Source of the DNA: Mesorhizobium sp. AR02
GTDB lineage: Bacteria > Pseudomonadota > Alphaproteobacteria > Rhizobiales > Rhizobiaceae
Length of the DNA stretch: 64,000 bases
Assembly: GCF_024746835.1 (NCBI RefSeq)
Contig: NZ_CP080531.1
Location: 5,352,001 to 5,416,000, forward strand
Reading direction: 5' to 3'
Shown here: piece by piece, positions 1 through 9,722 of the stretch
Position numbering within the stretch: the first letter of the stretch is position 1
How the letters are laid out: each line of letters opens with the position of its first letter
The notes under the pieces: generated by a model
Seen by the model: only the letters and a program-made list of their open reading frames with translations
What the model was told of the DNA's origin: nothing
The model's database searches: none
Position numbers and translations under genes: made by a program

Positions 1-1461
1 GGAAGAATTGTTGGTCCAAACCGAGCCGATACCGTCGACCGTGACCGAGCCGCTGGCACCCACGTCGACGCCGACAACGCCTCCCTGGCTGACGACGCTG
101 CCGCCGTTGCTGATTGCCAGCGTGCCCGTACCAAGATTGCCGACGGTGAGATTGCCGCTGTTGGTCCAGGTCGAGCCGGCGCCGTCGACAAAGACCGTGC
201 CGGTCGAGGCGGCACCATAGCCAACATAGGTCGAACCGCTGCTGACCGCGCCGCCGTTCGAGATCGACAGCGTGCCCGTGCTGAGGCCGCCGACATACAT
301 GTCCGCGCTGGTCCAGGTCGAGCCGGCATTGGCGACCGACACCATGCCGCTCGAGCCAATCGAATTGCCGATATAGGCCGTGTCGTTGCTGACCGCGCCG
401 CCATTGGTGATCGCCAAGGTGCCGGCGCCGAAATCGCCAATGGCCAGGTTGGAACTGTTGGTCCAGGTCGAACCGGCACCGTCGACGAACACCATGCCGG
501 TCGAGCCTGCGATCGCACCGACAACTCCCCCGCCATTGCTGACGGCGCCGCCATGGCTGATCGCCAGCGTGCCGGTGCCGAGATCGCCGACAGACAGCGA
601 TCCGCTGCTGGTCCAGGTCGAGCCGGCGCCATCGACGAACACCATGCCGGTCGAGCCCGCCAAGTGGCCGATATGGGCCGAGGCGTTGCTGACGGCGCCG
701 CCGTTCGAGACCGTCAACGTTCCCGCGCCTTGATCGCCGACGAACAGATTGGAACTGTTTGTCCAGCTCGAGCCCGCACCGTCGACCGTCACCATGCCGT
801 TGGAACCTACATGCCAACCGATGGTGCCCGTGGCATTGCTGACCGCGCCGCCCTTGGTGACAACAAGCGTGCCCGTGCCATGTTCGGCGATGTAAAGGTC
901 GCCGCTGTTGGTCCAGGTTGAGCCGCTCCCGTCGACGGTCGCTGTGCCGGTGCCACCGTAACCGACATGACCCACGGTGTCGCTGACAGCGCCGCCGTTC
1001 GAGATCGTCAAGGTGCCGGTGCTGTTCGTACTCGACGCAAGGAAAAGGTCCGAACTGTTGTTCCAGGCCGAGCCTGCTCCCGTAACGGTCACGACCCCGC
1101 TGGCGTTCGAAAGATAGCCGACATAGCCGGCGGTGCTGGCGAGCGTGCCGCCGTTTTTGATCGTCAGCGAGCCTGTGTAGCTCGCAATGGTGCCAAGAAA
1201 CAGATAATGCGCGGTCGCGTTTGTCCCGCTTATCACGGTCGGATTCGGGAACGTCGGATTGAGCAAGACGTCGTCACCCGACGTGGGAACAGTGCTGTTT
1301 TTCCAGTTTCCGGCGGTGAACCAGTCCGTGGAGGTGGCGCCGGTCCATATCTCGTCAGCCGAGGCAGTGATTGGCTGGCCAAGACAGGCCAGCGCGGTCG
1401 ACGTCAGCGCCAGATACTTCAACGCCTTCGCCTTGCGGCTTCCAAATTCGTGCTGCGGCAT
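1..1461 (-). CDS. Repeat-rich secreted surface protein, autotransporter-type passenger (partial)
   Basis: Only the first 487 codons are in the window; the 3' end lies beyond base 1. The ATG at 1459-1461 follows an AGGGGA ribosome site. The N-terminus is basic (SRKAKALK), then hydrophobic (LALTSTALACLG), with a plausible signal peptidase site after residue 35 (ASA/DE). After a W-rich entry segment (IWTGATSTDWFTAGNW) come eight visible imperfect repeats of about 50 residues, with a core like GTGTLxISNGGAVSN and VDGAGSTWTNSxxLxVG. This is the pattern of the T5SS/PEP-CTERM-associated repeat, which forms a beta-helix. In rhizobia such passengers usually end in an outer-membrane beta-barrel; that end is not visible, so secretion by autotransport is inference. 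Probable role: adhesion or surface coat. Confidence 0.8.
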   Translation of the reverse strand, partial: MPQHEFGSRKAKALKYLALTSTALACLGQPITASADEIWTGATSTDWFTAGNWKNSTVPTSGDDVLLNPTFPNPTVISGTNATAHYLFLGTIASYTGSLTIKNGGTLASTAGYVGYLSNASGVVTVTGAGSAWNNSSDLFLASSTNSTGTLTISNGGAVSDTVGHVGYGGTGTATVDGSGSTWTNSGDLYIAEHGTGTLVVTKGGAVSNATGTIGWHVGSNGMVTVDGAGSSWTNSSNLFVGDQGAGTLTVSNGGAVSNASAHIGHLAGSTGMVFVDGAGSTWTSSGSLSVGDLGTGTLAISHGGAVSNGGGVVGAIAGSTGMVFVDGAGSTWTNSSNLAIGDFGAGTLAITNGGAVSNDTAYIGNSIGSSGMVSVANAGSTWTSADMYVGGLSTGTLSISNGGAVSSGSTYVGYGAASTGTVFVDGAGSTWTNSGNLTVGNLGTGTLAISNGGSVVSQGGVVGVDVGASGSVTVDGIGSVWTNNSS

Positions 1462-1681
1462 TCAATCCCCTGACGTGGCAGTCGTTTCACCCTGAGCTGA
1501 CATGTCACCGGCGTCAGGCTGTTGTCTTGGGCAGGGCCGCACTGGAATTGGACTGGAGCGAAGTGCGGTGGCTTTTCCGCGCACTGTGATGGTTTGGCAC
1601 TATCGCCGCCTCGGGCGCGGCTGGAGGAGCGGCCTCCGTCTCGGAAGGAAGGGAAATCGCGCCGCCCGTCCGGCAGCGGAA

Positions 1682-2668
1682 CTATCTCACACTCGTTGGC
1701 GTGTAGCCGAAGCGGCGGCGGAAACAGCGGTTGAAGTAGGACACATCGCTGAATCCGCTTATCAGCGCAATTTCGCTGACGCGCAGGGCGTCATTGTGCC
1801 TTTGCGAGAGCATCTTGCGTGCTCCCTGCAAGCGCTGTTCGAGAACACGTTCAGAAAAGCTGATGCCTGTCTCCTGGAGCAGATCCTGGACATAGCGCGC
1901 CGATAGCCCGAGTTCTTTCGCGACGCCTTGCGCGGAGATGCCGGGGTTGGCGAAATTGTCGGTGATCTTGGCCAGAATTGCCTGCAGTCTCGCCGCCCGC
2001 AGGCCGCGCAGGCCGGCGAGTTCGGCGGCCTCGCCCTTCGCGCCGGTCACCAGTCCGATCAGATCGACGATCGTTTCCGTGGCATGGGTTACGAGATCGG
2101 GCGAGGCGAGAGGGGGGCCGGTCTCGAGCAATTGGCAATAGCGTTTGAGGAAATCGAGCGCTTCGTTTTCGGCGCCGATCTTCAACGCCAGCCTGGCATC
2201 GATCTGCGGGAAGGCCTGGGTGAGGATTGCGCGTGGCACGACCACGTTCGTCCACACATTCCAGTCGGCGCCGGTCATTTTCAGCGCTTCCGCCGCGGTG
2301 ACCAGGACGGCTTCCCCCTGACCGACGCCGTATTCGCGGCCGGCCTGCGCCCCGCTCAACACGGTGTCGGCCTTGTTAATCAGCAACAGATAGCCGTCAT
2401 TGCCGTCATCGGCGATGTTGCTCGCCTTCCGCGTCGCTTGCCGGATTGTCCCGGCCATCTGGCCAAGCACCAGCGACCCGACGGCCGTGGCTTCGATCGC
2501 GGCCTGGAAAGGCAGTTTTTCCGATATGCCGTATTCGACCGACCAGATCTCGGCGACATGGATATCCTGCCAGAGGGAAAAGCGATCGCGTTCGCCAAGG
2601 TGCTCGGGCAATTGAGCCGATGAAAATACTGTTTTTCGTGACAAGGAAGCGCCCCCGCTAAACCCCAA
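1682..2668 (-). CDS. AraC family transcriptional regulator
   Basis: A 328-residue protein with an unassigned N-terminal sensor-like region (about 1-215) and a C-terminal AraC-type double helix-turn-helix (about 225-328). The C-terminus shows the diagnostic pattern ISGFSDVSYFNRCFRRRFGYTP. The N-terminal part resembles the AraC-binding-domain-like proteins (AraC_binding_2), so the ligand is unknown. The annotated start is a TTG with a weak ribosome site. A second in-frame TTG at 2642-2644 (protein starting LSRKTVF) has GGGGG seven bases upstream and may be the true start. The gene is monocistronic and diverges from the LuxR-type gene; its target is not evident. Confidence 0.85.
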   Translation of the reverse strand: MGFSGGASLSRKTVFSSAQLPEHLGERDRFSLWQDIHVAEIWSVEYGISEKLPFQAAIEATAVGSLVLGQMAGTIRQATRKASNIADDGNDGYLLLINKADTVLSGAQAGREYGVGQGEAVLVTAAEALKMTGADWNVWTNVVVPRAILTQAFPQIDARLALKIGAENEALDFLKRYCQLLETGPPLASPDLVTHATETIVDLIGLVTGAKGEAAELAGLRGLRAARLQAILAKITDNFANPGISAQGVAKELGLSARYVQDLLQETGISFSERVLEQRLQGARKMLSQRHNDALRVSEIALISGFSDVSYFNRCFRRRFGYTPTSVR

Positions 2669-3012
2669 ACTTCAAAATCGTCGAACGTGACGCTTTCCAT
2701 TCCTGGAATGGCGAGCAACATTGACGGCCAGAGCCGGACTGACCTGAAATCTGAATCCATCTCCAAGTCGAAGAGAGCGAGCATGATGTCGCCAGAAGAC
2801 CGCTTCACACTTTTCGGCACCGTACTCTGGTGTTCAACCGATTGAACTCTTAATCGAGCTCAACTGCGCCTGGCGTCACCCGAAAGTATGACGCCAGCGA
2901 AATCCGCCAGCGGGACCGGCTTCTTTGCACCGGGCCGCTGTCAATGTTGCTGGTTCATTTTGCCCGCCATTCGTCATGCGAGGCTGGTCATATCGGGAGC
3001 TTAGGAGAAGCG
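2669..3012. other. Divergent intergenic region
   Basis: This stretch separates the divergent AraC and LuxR-type regulators and should hold both promoters. I see no convincing gene or strong inverted repeat in it. An upstream in-frame ATG at 2944 would extend the LuxR protein by 23 residues but has no ribosome site. Confidence 0.4.
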
Positions 3013-4158
3013 GTGGAGAGGCTGGGCAGCGAACTTCTTTGTTCGATTATCGGTGATATCTACGACTGCGCTTTGAATCCGGAAGGCTGGGAAGGGGTCA
3101 TGACCCGGATCACCGAAGCCGTCGATGCGGCCTATTCCACCATCGCGCTTGCCAGCACCGGTGACAATTACGGCCGTTTCGCGGCTCAATCGCCCTGGGA
3201 TCCCGTGCGGATGCGCACGCTCCAGGAGGATTACGACTTTGACGGTATCCCCGGTCTGAAGGCGGCGGTCGTCGGCGACGTCGACACGCCTGTCGCGACG
3301 CTGTCGCTGATGAGCGAAGCCGAACTCCAGCAGACGGCCTTTTTTCAGGATTGGGCCAGGCCACAGGGACTGCGCGAAGGTTGCATTGTCAAATTCGTCC
3401 ACACGCCGGACCGGATCGGCCTGATGGGCTGCACCACGCGGGCCAACCGGGGCATCATAACTCTCGAAGAGCAGCGTTTCCTGGCATTACTGTCGCCGCA
3501 TCTGCGCCGTGCGTCGCTGATCGGCGATCTGCTCGATCAGGCCCGCGTGGCCGCCAATCTTTATCGCGCGGCACTCGACCATCTCGCCGTACCTGTCGTT
3601 CTGACCGGCGCCAACGGCGTGATCCTCCATGCCAATGAAGCCGCCGATCTGATGCTCTCAGGCCATGGTCCCATTCTTTCCAGGAACGGCGTGCTGCAGA
3701 CGGAGAACCCGGCGGGTGCCCGTGCCCTGCTGGACGCGATCGCCGGCGCCGCGGGCGCCGATGGCTCGCTTGGTTCGCGCGGCATAGGCCTGCCCATTTC
3801 GGCCCCGGGTCAGCCGCCCGCCGTCGCCTATGTGCTGCCGTTGACCGAAGGCACCGCGCGCGCGGCGTTCCGGCCAGCTTGTGCCGCTGTCTTCGTCTCG
3901 ACCACGACGTCCTCCTCGCCACTGCCGGAGGCCGTTCTGACCACGCTGTTCGACCTCACGCCGGCGGAGGCGCGGGTTCTGCTGCGCATCGGCAGCGGAT
4001 TGTCCGCGTCCAGAAGCGCCTTGTCGCTTGGCATCGGCGAAAACACGCTGAAGACCCATCTCAACCGTATCTTCGCCAAGACCGGCACGCGCCGCCAGGC
4101 CGATCTGGTCAAACTAATTTCGGATATCGGCACGCCCGTCGCGGCTCCCGGATCATAG
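3013..4158 (+). CDS. LuxR family helix-turn-helix transcriptional regulator
   Basis: The GTG at 3013 follows a strong AGGAGA (3003-3008) and gives a 381-residue protein starting VERLGSELLCSIIGDIYDCAL; this start is preferred to the in-frame ATG at 2944. The C-terminal ~65 residues form a LuxR/GerE DNA-binding domain (LTPAEARVLLRIGSGLSASRSA, then ENTLKTHLNRIFAKTGTRRQADLVK). The N-terminal ~300 residues have a PAS-like stretch (VPVVLTGANGVILHANEAADLML), a typical layout of rhizobial solo LuxR proteins that do not sense acyl-homoserine lactone. No autoinducer synthase is nearby. The signal and targets are unknown. Confidence 0.85.
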   Translation: MERLGSELLCSIIGDIYDCALNPEGWEGVMTRITEAVDAAYSTIALASTGDNYGRFAAQSPWDPVRMRTLQEDYDFDGIPGLKAAVVGDVDTPVATLSLMSEAELQQTAFFQDWARPQGLREGCIVKFVHTPDRIGLMGCTTRANRGIITLEEQRFLALLSPHLRRASLIGDLLDQARVAANLYRAALDHLAVPVVLTGANGVILHANEAADLMLSGHGPILSRNGVLQTENPAGARALLDAIAGAAGADGSLGSRGIGLPISAPGQPPAVAYVLPLTEGTARAAFRPACAAVFVSTTTSSSPLPEAVLTTLFDLTPAEARVLLRIGSGLSASRSALSLGIGENTLKTHLNRIFAKTGTRRQADLVKLISDIGTPVAAPGS

Positions 4159-4395
4159 TGGTGGGCCGGCTGAGGCTGCCGATCGCCCCTTGCCGGGGAA
4201 GCAGCAGCTTCCTGACGCGCCGATCGGCTGCGGCTGATCGGCCACAGTGATCGGGAAAGTGCAGCGGCGCGTTCCAGGACAATTGCGGTGCGGCCCAGCC
4301 CAAGACGTGACCGGCTGACAATGCGACACCGGGTGATCGATCGCCGCGGAGCATTTTCGCGGCGGGGACCACAAATTTGGGGCGGCAGACAAACA

Positions 4396-5085
4396 ATGAA
4401 AACGATTCTTCTCGCTACGGCCTTCATCCTCGCGCCGATCGGCATGGCGTGCGCGGCTGACATCACTGAGGCTTCGCCCGTTTCCGGCTACGACTGGTCT
4501 GGCCTCTATGCCGGCGTCGACGTCGGCTACGTGGCTGGAAAGTCGAATCTTTTTATCGCCGCCGGCGGTATCGGTGGGGCAACCGACCTTAACAGCACCC
4601 TCGATCCGGATGGATTTATCGGCGGCGTCCATATCGGCTTCAATCAGCAAATGGCGAACCGCTTCGTGCTCGGTGCCGAGGCCGACATTGCTTACAATAA
4701 TGTCGATGGACTGACGAACTTCGGTGGCAGCGCTTTGATAAAGAGCGAAATCAAGTGGTCGGGTTCGGCGCGGCTGCGGGCCGGCTATGCGTTCGATCGG
4801 ACCTTGCCTTTCATCACCGCAGGCGTGGCCGCTGCCAAGTATGAAGCGACTCTGATCACCGCCACCCCCACCGGCGACATAGTAATCCACGACGAAGGCT
4901 ATGTTGGCTGGACGGTGGGGGCCGGCGTCGAGCAGGCCTTCACCGACAGGTGGATCGCCCGGGTCGAATATCGCTACACCGACTTCGGCAGCAAGGGTCT
5001 CTCGTTGGCAGAGGGTCTTGCCACGGTGACGAACGTCGACCTCAAGACGCACGATGTCCGGGTCGGGCTCAGCTACAAGTTCTGA
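4396..5085 (+). CDS. Outer-membrane beta-barrel protein (Omp25/Omp31-like)
   Basis: The 229-residue protein starts at ATG 4396. It has a signal peptide (MKTILLATAFILAPIGMACA, cleavage near ACA/AD), then YDWSGLYAGVDVGYVAGKS, a typical opening for the alphaproteobacterial small porin-like family. Alternating glycine/aromatic strands follow, ending in VRVGLSYKF, where the C-terminal phenylalanine is the outer-membrane assembly signal. The WSGxYxGxxxGY motif and the length fit the Omp25/Omp31/RopB group, which contributes to envelope stability in rhizobia. An upstream in-frame ATG at 4288 would bury the signal peptide and is rejected. The 237 bp before it hold small hairpins (for example 4197-4212, GGAAGC/GCTTCC) that could end the LuxR-type transcript. 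Confidence 0.85.
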   Translation: MKTILLATAFILAPIGMACAADITEASPVSGYDWSGLYAGVDVGYVAGKSNLFIAAGGIGGATDLNSTLDPDGFIGGVHIGFNQQMANRFVLGAEADIAYNNVDGLTNFGGSALIKSEIKWSGSARLRAGYAFDRTLPFITAGVAAAKYEATLITATPTGDIVIHDEGYVGWTVGAGVEQAFTDRWIARVEYRYTDFGSKGLSLAEGLATVTNVDLKTHDVRVGLSYKF

Positions 5086-5232
5086 TCCGCCAGGCCGAAC
5101 AATACCCCGCGCTGGCCTTTGCCGCGCGGGGAACCGCAATCCGTCGTCACTTCGGCCTTCGCCGATCGCCGACGTCGGCTCCTCTTGGACTCGCCAAAAT
5201 ACAACCCATATTGAGTCCATGGAGCTTTGAGC

Positions 5233-6618
5233 GTGTCCTTCGCGCGGGTGGCCCTTCTTGCCGCGGCTTTTGTCGTCGTGGCTGCATTTTCTCCCTGCTC
5301 TTCGGCCGGGAGCGAGAAGGTTGCGCTGAGCGTCGCCATTGACGGCGCCATCGGGCCGGCAAGCACCAGGCAGCTCGAAGAAGCGCTTGATGTCGCCGCC
5401 AAGCGGGACGCCGAAGTCCTCATCCTGCAACTCGATACGCCTGGCGGGCTGGTCACCTCGATGCGCGAGATGATCGCCGATATCCTGGCGTCGCCGGTGC
5501 CAGTCATCGGCTATGTCGCGCCGGCCGGCGGCCACGCGGCGAGTGCCGGCACCTACATCCTTTACGCCACCCATGTCGCGGCGATGGCGCCGGGCACCAA
5601 TCTCGGCGCCGCGACGCCGGTCGAGATCGGCGGGCTGCCGTCGCTTCCCGGCGGCGACAAGGGTGACCAGAAGGACCAGGGCGATCAGAAGGGCCAGGGC
5701 GGGCGGCCGGCAGGCGACGCGATGATGGCCAAGGTGACCAATGACGCGGTCGCGCTGATCCGTTCGCTCGCCGAACTGCGCGGACGCAACGGCGACTGGG
5801 GCGAGAAGGCGGTGCGCGAGGCGGCAAGCCTGTCGGCCAATGCGGCGCTGCAGGAGCATGTCATCGACTTCGTCGCTCACGACACCACCGAGCTGCTGCA
5901 ACTGGCCGATGGGCGCACCGTCGATGTGGCAGGCAAAAAGGTGGTTCTGGCGACCAAGGGGCTGCCGGTCGAGACGCTGGAACCCGGCTGGTTCATCCGG
6001 CTGCTTGCCGTCATCACCGACCCGAACACCGCCGTCATCCTGATGCTGGTCGGCGTCTATGGCATCGTCTTCGAGTTCACCAGTCCCGGCGCGGTCGCGC
6101 CCGGCGTCATCGGCACCATCTGCCTCGTGCTCGGCCTCTATGCGCTCAACCTCTTGCCGATCAACTACACCGGCCTTGCGCTGATGCTGCTCGGCATCGC
6201 CTTCCTCGTCGTCGAGGCCTTCAATCCCACCGTCGTGCTTGGGCTAAGCGGCGTGGTTGCCTTTCTGTTTGGCGCCGCCATGCTTCTCCGAGTCGAGGGG
6301 CCGGGCTTTGCCATGTCATGGGCCGTCATCGGTCCCGCCGCCGCGCTGACGCTTGGGCTGGCGCTGCTGACCGCCACCTATGTCTGGGCGGTGCGCAAGA
6401 ACCCGCCGCGCGTCGGCGGCGAGGCGATGCGCGGCCTGCCCGTCGAGATCCTCGACTGGCAGGGCGGCGAGGGCCATGTGCTGGCCTTGGGCGAGCGCTG
6501 GCGGGCAAAGGCCGACGAACCGATCGCGGCCGGCGACAGCGTCGAGGTCACCGACATAAGCGACCTCGTGCTCACCGTGCGGCGGCGCGATGCTGGAAGG
6601 AATGGAGCAAGACAATGA
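5233..6618 (+). CDS. nfeD: NfeD family membrane-bound serine protease (ClpP-class)
   Basis: The protein of about 461 residues is best started at GTG 5233, nine bases after GGAG; a TTG at 5227 is also in frame. It has a signal/anchor segment, a ClpP-fold S49-like protease domain with LQLDTPGG and [10 protein letters not shown] (catalytic serine in the SAG motif) and a conserved lysine in MMAKVTND. Four to six membrane helices and a C-terminal OB-fold NfeD domain ([17 protein letters not shown] to LVLTVRR) follow. This is the long NfeD form, first linked to nodulation efficiency in rhizobia and known elsewhere to cleave the C-terminal hydrophobic tail of its partner slipin. It overlaps the slipin gene by ATGA, so translational coupling is likely. 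The low-complexity [16 protein letters not shown] linker near residue 145 is unusual. Confidence 0.9.
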   Translation: MSFARVALLAAAFVVVAAFSPCSSAGSEKVALSVAIDGAIGPASTRQLEEALDVAAKRDAEVLILQLDTPGGLVTSMREMIADILASPVPVIGYVAPAGGHAASAGTYILYATHVAAMAPGTNLGAATPVEIGGLPSLPGGDKGDQKDQGDQKGQGGRPAGDAMMAKVTNDAVALIRSLAELRGRNGDWGEKAVREAASLSANAALQEHVIDFVAHDTTELLQLADGRTVDVAGKKVVLATKGLPVETLEPGWFIRLLAVITDPNTAVILMLVGVYGIVFEFTSPGAVAPGVIGTICLVLGLYALNLLPINYTGLALMLLGIAFLVVEAFNPTVVLGLSGVVAFLFGAAMLLRVEGPGFAMSWAVIGPAAALTLGLALLTATYVWAVRKNPPRVGGEAMRGLPVEILDWQGGEGHVLALGERWRAKADEPIAAGDSVEVTDISDLVLTVRRRDAGRNGARQ

Positions 6619-7373
6619 TGATTGGTTATGTGGCCTATCTGGTCGTTGCGCTGGTCGTGATCATGTTCTTGTCCGCGGCCATCCGTATCCTCAGGGAATA
6701 TCAGCGCGGCGTGGTTTTCACACTCGGCCGCTTCACCGGGGTCAAGGGTCCCGGCCTCATCATCCTCGTCCCCTTCGTCCAGCAGATGGTGAAGGTCGAT
6801 CTGCGGGTGGTGGTGCAGGATGTACCGCCGCAGGACGTCATTTCACGCGACAACGTCTCGGTGAAGGTCAACGCGGTGCTCTATTTCCGCATCGTCGACG
6901 CCGAGCGGGCGGTTATCCAAGTCGAGGACTTCATGGCCGCCACCAACCAGCTGGCGCAGACCACGCTGCGCTCGGTGCTTGGCAAGCATGAGTTGGACGA
7001 GATGCTGGCCGAGCGCGACAAGCTCAACAGCGACATCCAAGAGATCCTCGACCAGCGCACCGATGCCTGGGGCATCAAGGTCTCCAATGTCGAGATCAAG
7101 CATGTCGACTTGAACGAGAACATGGTCCGCGCCATCGCCAAGCAGGCCGAAGCCGAGCGGCTGCGGCGCGCCAAGGTGATCAACGCCGAAGGCGAGCAGC
7201 AGGCGGCGGCGAAACTGGTCGAGGCGGGCCGGATGCTGGCGGCCGAGCCGCAGGCCATGCAATTGCGCTATTTCGAGGCCTTGCACGACATCGCCGGCGA
7301 GCGCTCGTCCACGGTGGTGTTCCCGCTGCCGGTGGATCTGCTCAGCCAGTTCATGAAGGGGCAGGGGAAGTGA
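6615..7373 (+). CDS. Slipin/stomatin-like SPFH membrane protein
   Basis: A 252-residue SPFH (stomatin/prohibitin/flotillin/HflK) protein starting at ATG 6615, which overlaps the nfeD stop by four bases. An N-terminal membrane hairpin ([21 protein letters not shown]) precedes the SPFH domain ([32 protein letters not shown]). An alanine/glutamate-rich coiled coil ([21 protein letters not shown]) and a short hydrophobic C-terminus ([13 protein letters not shown]) follow; the latter is the region NfeD proteases are known to cut in other organisms. The two genes form the standard nfeD-slipin operon, thought to control membrane microdomains or quality. Confidence 0.92.
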   Translation: MMIGYVAYLVVALVVIMFLSAAIRILREYQRGVVFTLGRFTGVKGPGLIILVPFVQQMVKVDLRVVVQDVPPQDVISRDNVSVKVNAVLYFRIVDAERAVIQVEDFMAATNQLAQTTLRSVLGKHELDEMLAERDKLNSDIQEILDQRTDAWGIKVSNVEIKHVDLNENMVRAIAKQAEAERLRRAKVINAEGEQQAAAKLVEAGRMLAAEPQAMQLRYFEALHDIAGERSSTVVFPLPVDLLSQFMKGQGK

Positions 7374-7387
7374 GGGCGGAGCGCGTA

Positions 7388-7410
7388 ATCTCCCCCTCGA
7401 GGGGGGAGAT
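7388..7410. terminator. Bidirectional hairpin between convergent genes
   Basis: The sequence ATCTCCCC-CTCGAG-GGGGAGAT (with one extra G) forms a nearly perfect GC-rich stem between the slipin stop and the stop of the convergent molybdenum hydroxylase gene. No T-run follows, so intrinsic termination is inference. The adjoining bases (GGGGAGATCGGCAACTTCACCCT) resemble one arm of the 31859-31917 repeat, suggesting a member of a dispersed palindrome family. Confidence 0.5.
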
Positions 7411-7424
7411 CGGCAACTTCACCC

Positions 7425-9722
7425 TCAGATCAGCTTTTCCAAGGTAATCGGCAGGTCCCTGATCCTTTTGCCTGTCGCGTGGAAGACCGCATTGGCGATC
7501 GCGGGTGCCACGCCGACAATGGCCAGTTCGCCGACACCCTTGCCGCCGAGCACCGAAGAGTGCAGGTCGGGAATGCCGACCGAGATCACCTCGATGTCGG
7601 GAATGTCGGCATTGGTCGGCACGAGATAGTCGGCGAGGTTGTTGTTGACGATGCGGCCGTGGCGGCGGTCCATGATGCCTTCCTCCAGCAGCGCCTGGCC
7701 GATGCCCATGATGATGCCGCCCTTCCACTGGCTTTCGGCGAGTTTCGGATTGTAGAGCCGGCCGGAATCCAGCGCCGACACGACGCGCGAGACGCGCACC
7801 GTGCCGAAATCCTCGTCGACCCGCACCTCGATGAAATGCGCACACCAGGAGTGACGGGAATAGTCGCCCTCGGTGTGCGGCACCGACATGGCGATGGTGG
7901 TGTAGTTCTTGTAGCGATCCTCGGCGGTTGAATTGGCCGGCATGGTGTCGCCGGTCGCCTCGATCTGGTCGCGGCCGACGCTCTTGAGCAGTTCGGCGAT
8001 CGAGACATCGGGGCCGTCGCCGCGTGGCGAGCCGATGCGGCCGTTGGCGACCACCAAAGTGTTCGCCTGCAGCGTGTGGAAAGGCGAGCGCGGATCGCTG
8101 ATGGCGAGCCCCACCAACTGGTCGAGCGCCGAGGTCGCCGCCTTGTAGACCGCGCCCGTCATGACGCCAGCCAACCGCGATCCGCCGGTGACGCCGGCGC
8201 GGGGAAAGCGGGAATCGCCAAGCTTCACCACCACGTCGTCGGCCGGCACGCCGACCGTCTCGGCGGCGGTCTGCGCCAGGATGGTGTAGGTGCCTTGGCC
8301 CATGTCGATCGAGGAGCTTTCGACCTCGACCGAGCCGTTGGCCAGGATGCGCACGATCGCCTCGCCATAGGCGCGCCGCACGGGATAGGTGCCGGCGGCG
8401 ACACCCCAGCCGATCAGCTGGTTGCCGTCGCGCATCGAGCGCGGCTCAGGCGTGCGCCTGGCCCAGCCAAAGCGCTCGGCGCCCGCGGCAAAAGCTTCGC
8501 GCAACTGCCTGGTCGACCAGGCTTTTTTGGCGTGGGGGTCCTGCTCGGCATAGTTCCGCAGCCGGATCTCCAGCGGATCGATGCCGACCTCGTAGGCGAG
8601 CTCGTCGATGGCGCTTTCGATGCCGAAGGCCGAGGGGTTTTCGCCCGGCGCGCGCATGGCGCCCGGCACCACCGAGTTCACCCGCACGACATTCTGCTTG
8701 GAGGAGAAATTCGGCGTCGCGTACATGATCGAGGTGACCGAGCCCAGCGGCTCGACCCACATGCCGTCGATGGATGTTTCATTGACGCCGCGATGCACGA
8801 TCGACTGGATCACGCCGTCACGGTCGGCGCCGATCGTCACTGTCTGCCGCGTTGCGGCGCGGCCGCCATAGCCAGTGAAGGTCTGCGGCCGCGTCATCAC
8901 CAGTTTCACCGGCCGCCCCAGCATTTTGGCGGCACTGGCGGCCACCGCGCCGTGGCTGAGCGCCAGCGCCTTGGAGCCGAAGCCGCCGCCAATATAGGGC
9001 GAGACCAGCCGCACATTCTCGAACGGCACTTCGAACCATTCGGCATAGGTGCGGGCCATGCCGTCGAGCCACTGGCTCGGCTCCCAGACGGTGAGCTGAT
9101 CGCCTTCCCAGCGGGCGATCAGGCCGTGCGGCTCCATCGGCGCCTGGTACTCGCGCGGCGTGTTGTAGGCGGCACAGATCCGCACCGGCGCCGAGGCGAA
9201 GGCGGCGGGCGCATCGCCCCATTCCTTGGTCATGGCGTCGATCGGAATGCCGTCGCCGGCCTTGCCGTCGCTGAGGTCGACGATGGCCGGCGTCTCGTCA
9301 TAGCTGACCTTGACGAGCGCGGCTGCAGCGACGGCCTGCTCGAAGGTTTCGGCCACGACTGCGGCGACATGCTGGCCCGAGAAGGTGATGTCGCGCGCCA
9401 GCGGGCAGTAGGGCTTGTCGGGCGGCGGCGTGCCGAACCAGTCCGCTGCGGTCCTCAGGCTGATGATGGTGTCTGGGGTGAGCACTTGCAGCACGCCCGG
9501 TGCTGCCTGAGCCTCTGTGGTGTCGATCGCGCGCACCTTACCTGACGCAATCGTGCTTTCGACCAGCACGGCATAGGCGAGGCCTTCGAGCTGCTGCTCG
9601 ACGGCATATTTGGCGGCACCCGTGATCTTGGCCGGGCCGTCGACGCGCGACAGACGTCCGCCGACGGCTTCCGCCAGCGCGCCATCGGAAGCGTCACCAT
9701 GTCTGATGTTGTGAACGGTCAT
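7425..9722 (-). CDS. Xanthine dehydrogenase family, molybdopterin-binding subunit (operon 1)
   Basis: A 765-residue large subunit of a three-part molybdenum hydroxylase of the PaoC/YagR type. The N-terminal hammerhead domain (GRLSRVDGPAKITGAAKYA) and the molybdopterin domain (YIGGGFGSKALALSHGAVAA, GAMRAPGENPSAFGIESAIDE, SSSIDMGQGTYTILAQ) are intact. The catalytic glutamate is E732 in KGVGELAIVG near the C-terminus. The enzyme would hydroxylate or oxidise an aldehyde or N-heterocycle at the Mo-cytosine-dinucleotide centre; the substrate cannot be read from sequence. It overlaps the upstream FAD gene by four bases. A paralogue lies in operon 2 (11322-13580). Confidence 0.9.
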   Translation of the reverse strand: MTVHNIRHGDASDGALAEAVGGRLSRVDGPAKITGAAKYAVEQQLEGLAYAVLVESTIASGKVRAIDTTEAQAAPGVLQVLTPDTIISLRTAADWFGTPPPDKPYCPLARDITFSGQHVAAVVAETFEQAVAAAALVKVSYDETPAIVDLSDGKAGDGIPIDAMTKEWGDAPAAFASAPVRICAAYNTPREYQAPMEPHGLIARWEGDQLTVWEPSQWLDGMARTYAEWFEVPFENVRLVSPYIGGGFGSKALALSHGAVAASAAKMLGRPVKLVMTRPQTFTGYGGRAATRQTVTIGADRDGVIQSIVHRGVNETSIDGMWVEPLGSVTSIMYATPNFSSKQNVVRVNSVVPGAMRAPGENPSAFGIESAIDELAYEVGIDPLEIRLRNYAEQDPHAKKAWSTRQLREAFAAGAERFGWARRTPEPRSMRDGNQLIGWGVAAGTYPVRRAYGEAIVRILANGSVEVESSSIDMGQGTYTILAQTAAETVGVPADDVVVKLGDSRFPRAGVTGGSRLAGVMTGAVYKAATSALDQLVGLAISDPRSPFHTLQANTLVVANGRIGSPRGDGPDVSIAELLKSVGRDQIEATGDTMPANSTAEDRYKNYTTIAMSVPHTEGDYSRHSWCAHFIEVRVDEDFGTVRVSRVVSALDSGRLYNPKLAESQWKGGIIMGIGQALLEEGIMDRRHGRIVNNNLADYLVPTNADIPDIEVISVGIPDLHSSVLGGKGVGELAIVGVAPAIANAVFHATGKRIRDLPITLEKLI

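Noticed and set aside
5219..5230. ATG-GAG-CTT-TGA three-codon frame before nfeD
   Set aside because: The GGAG within it is better read as the ribosome site for the GTG start at 5233.
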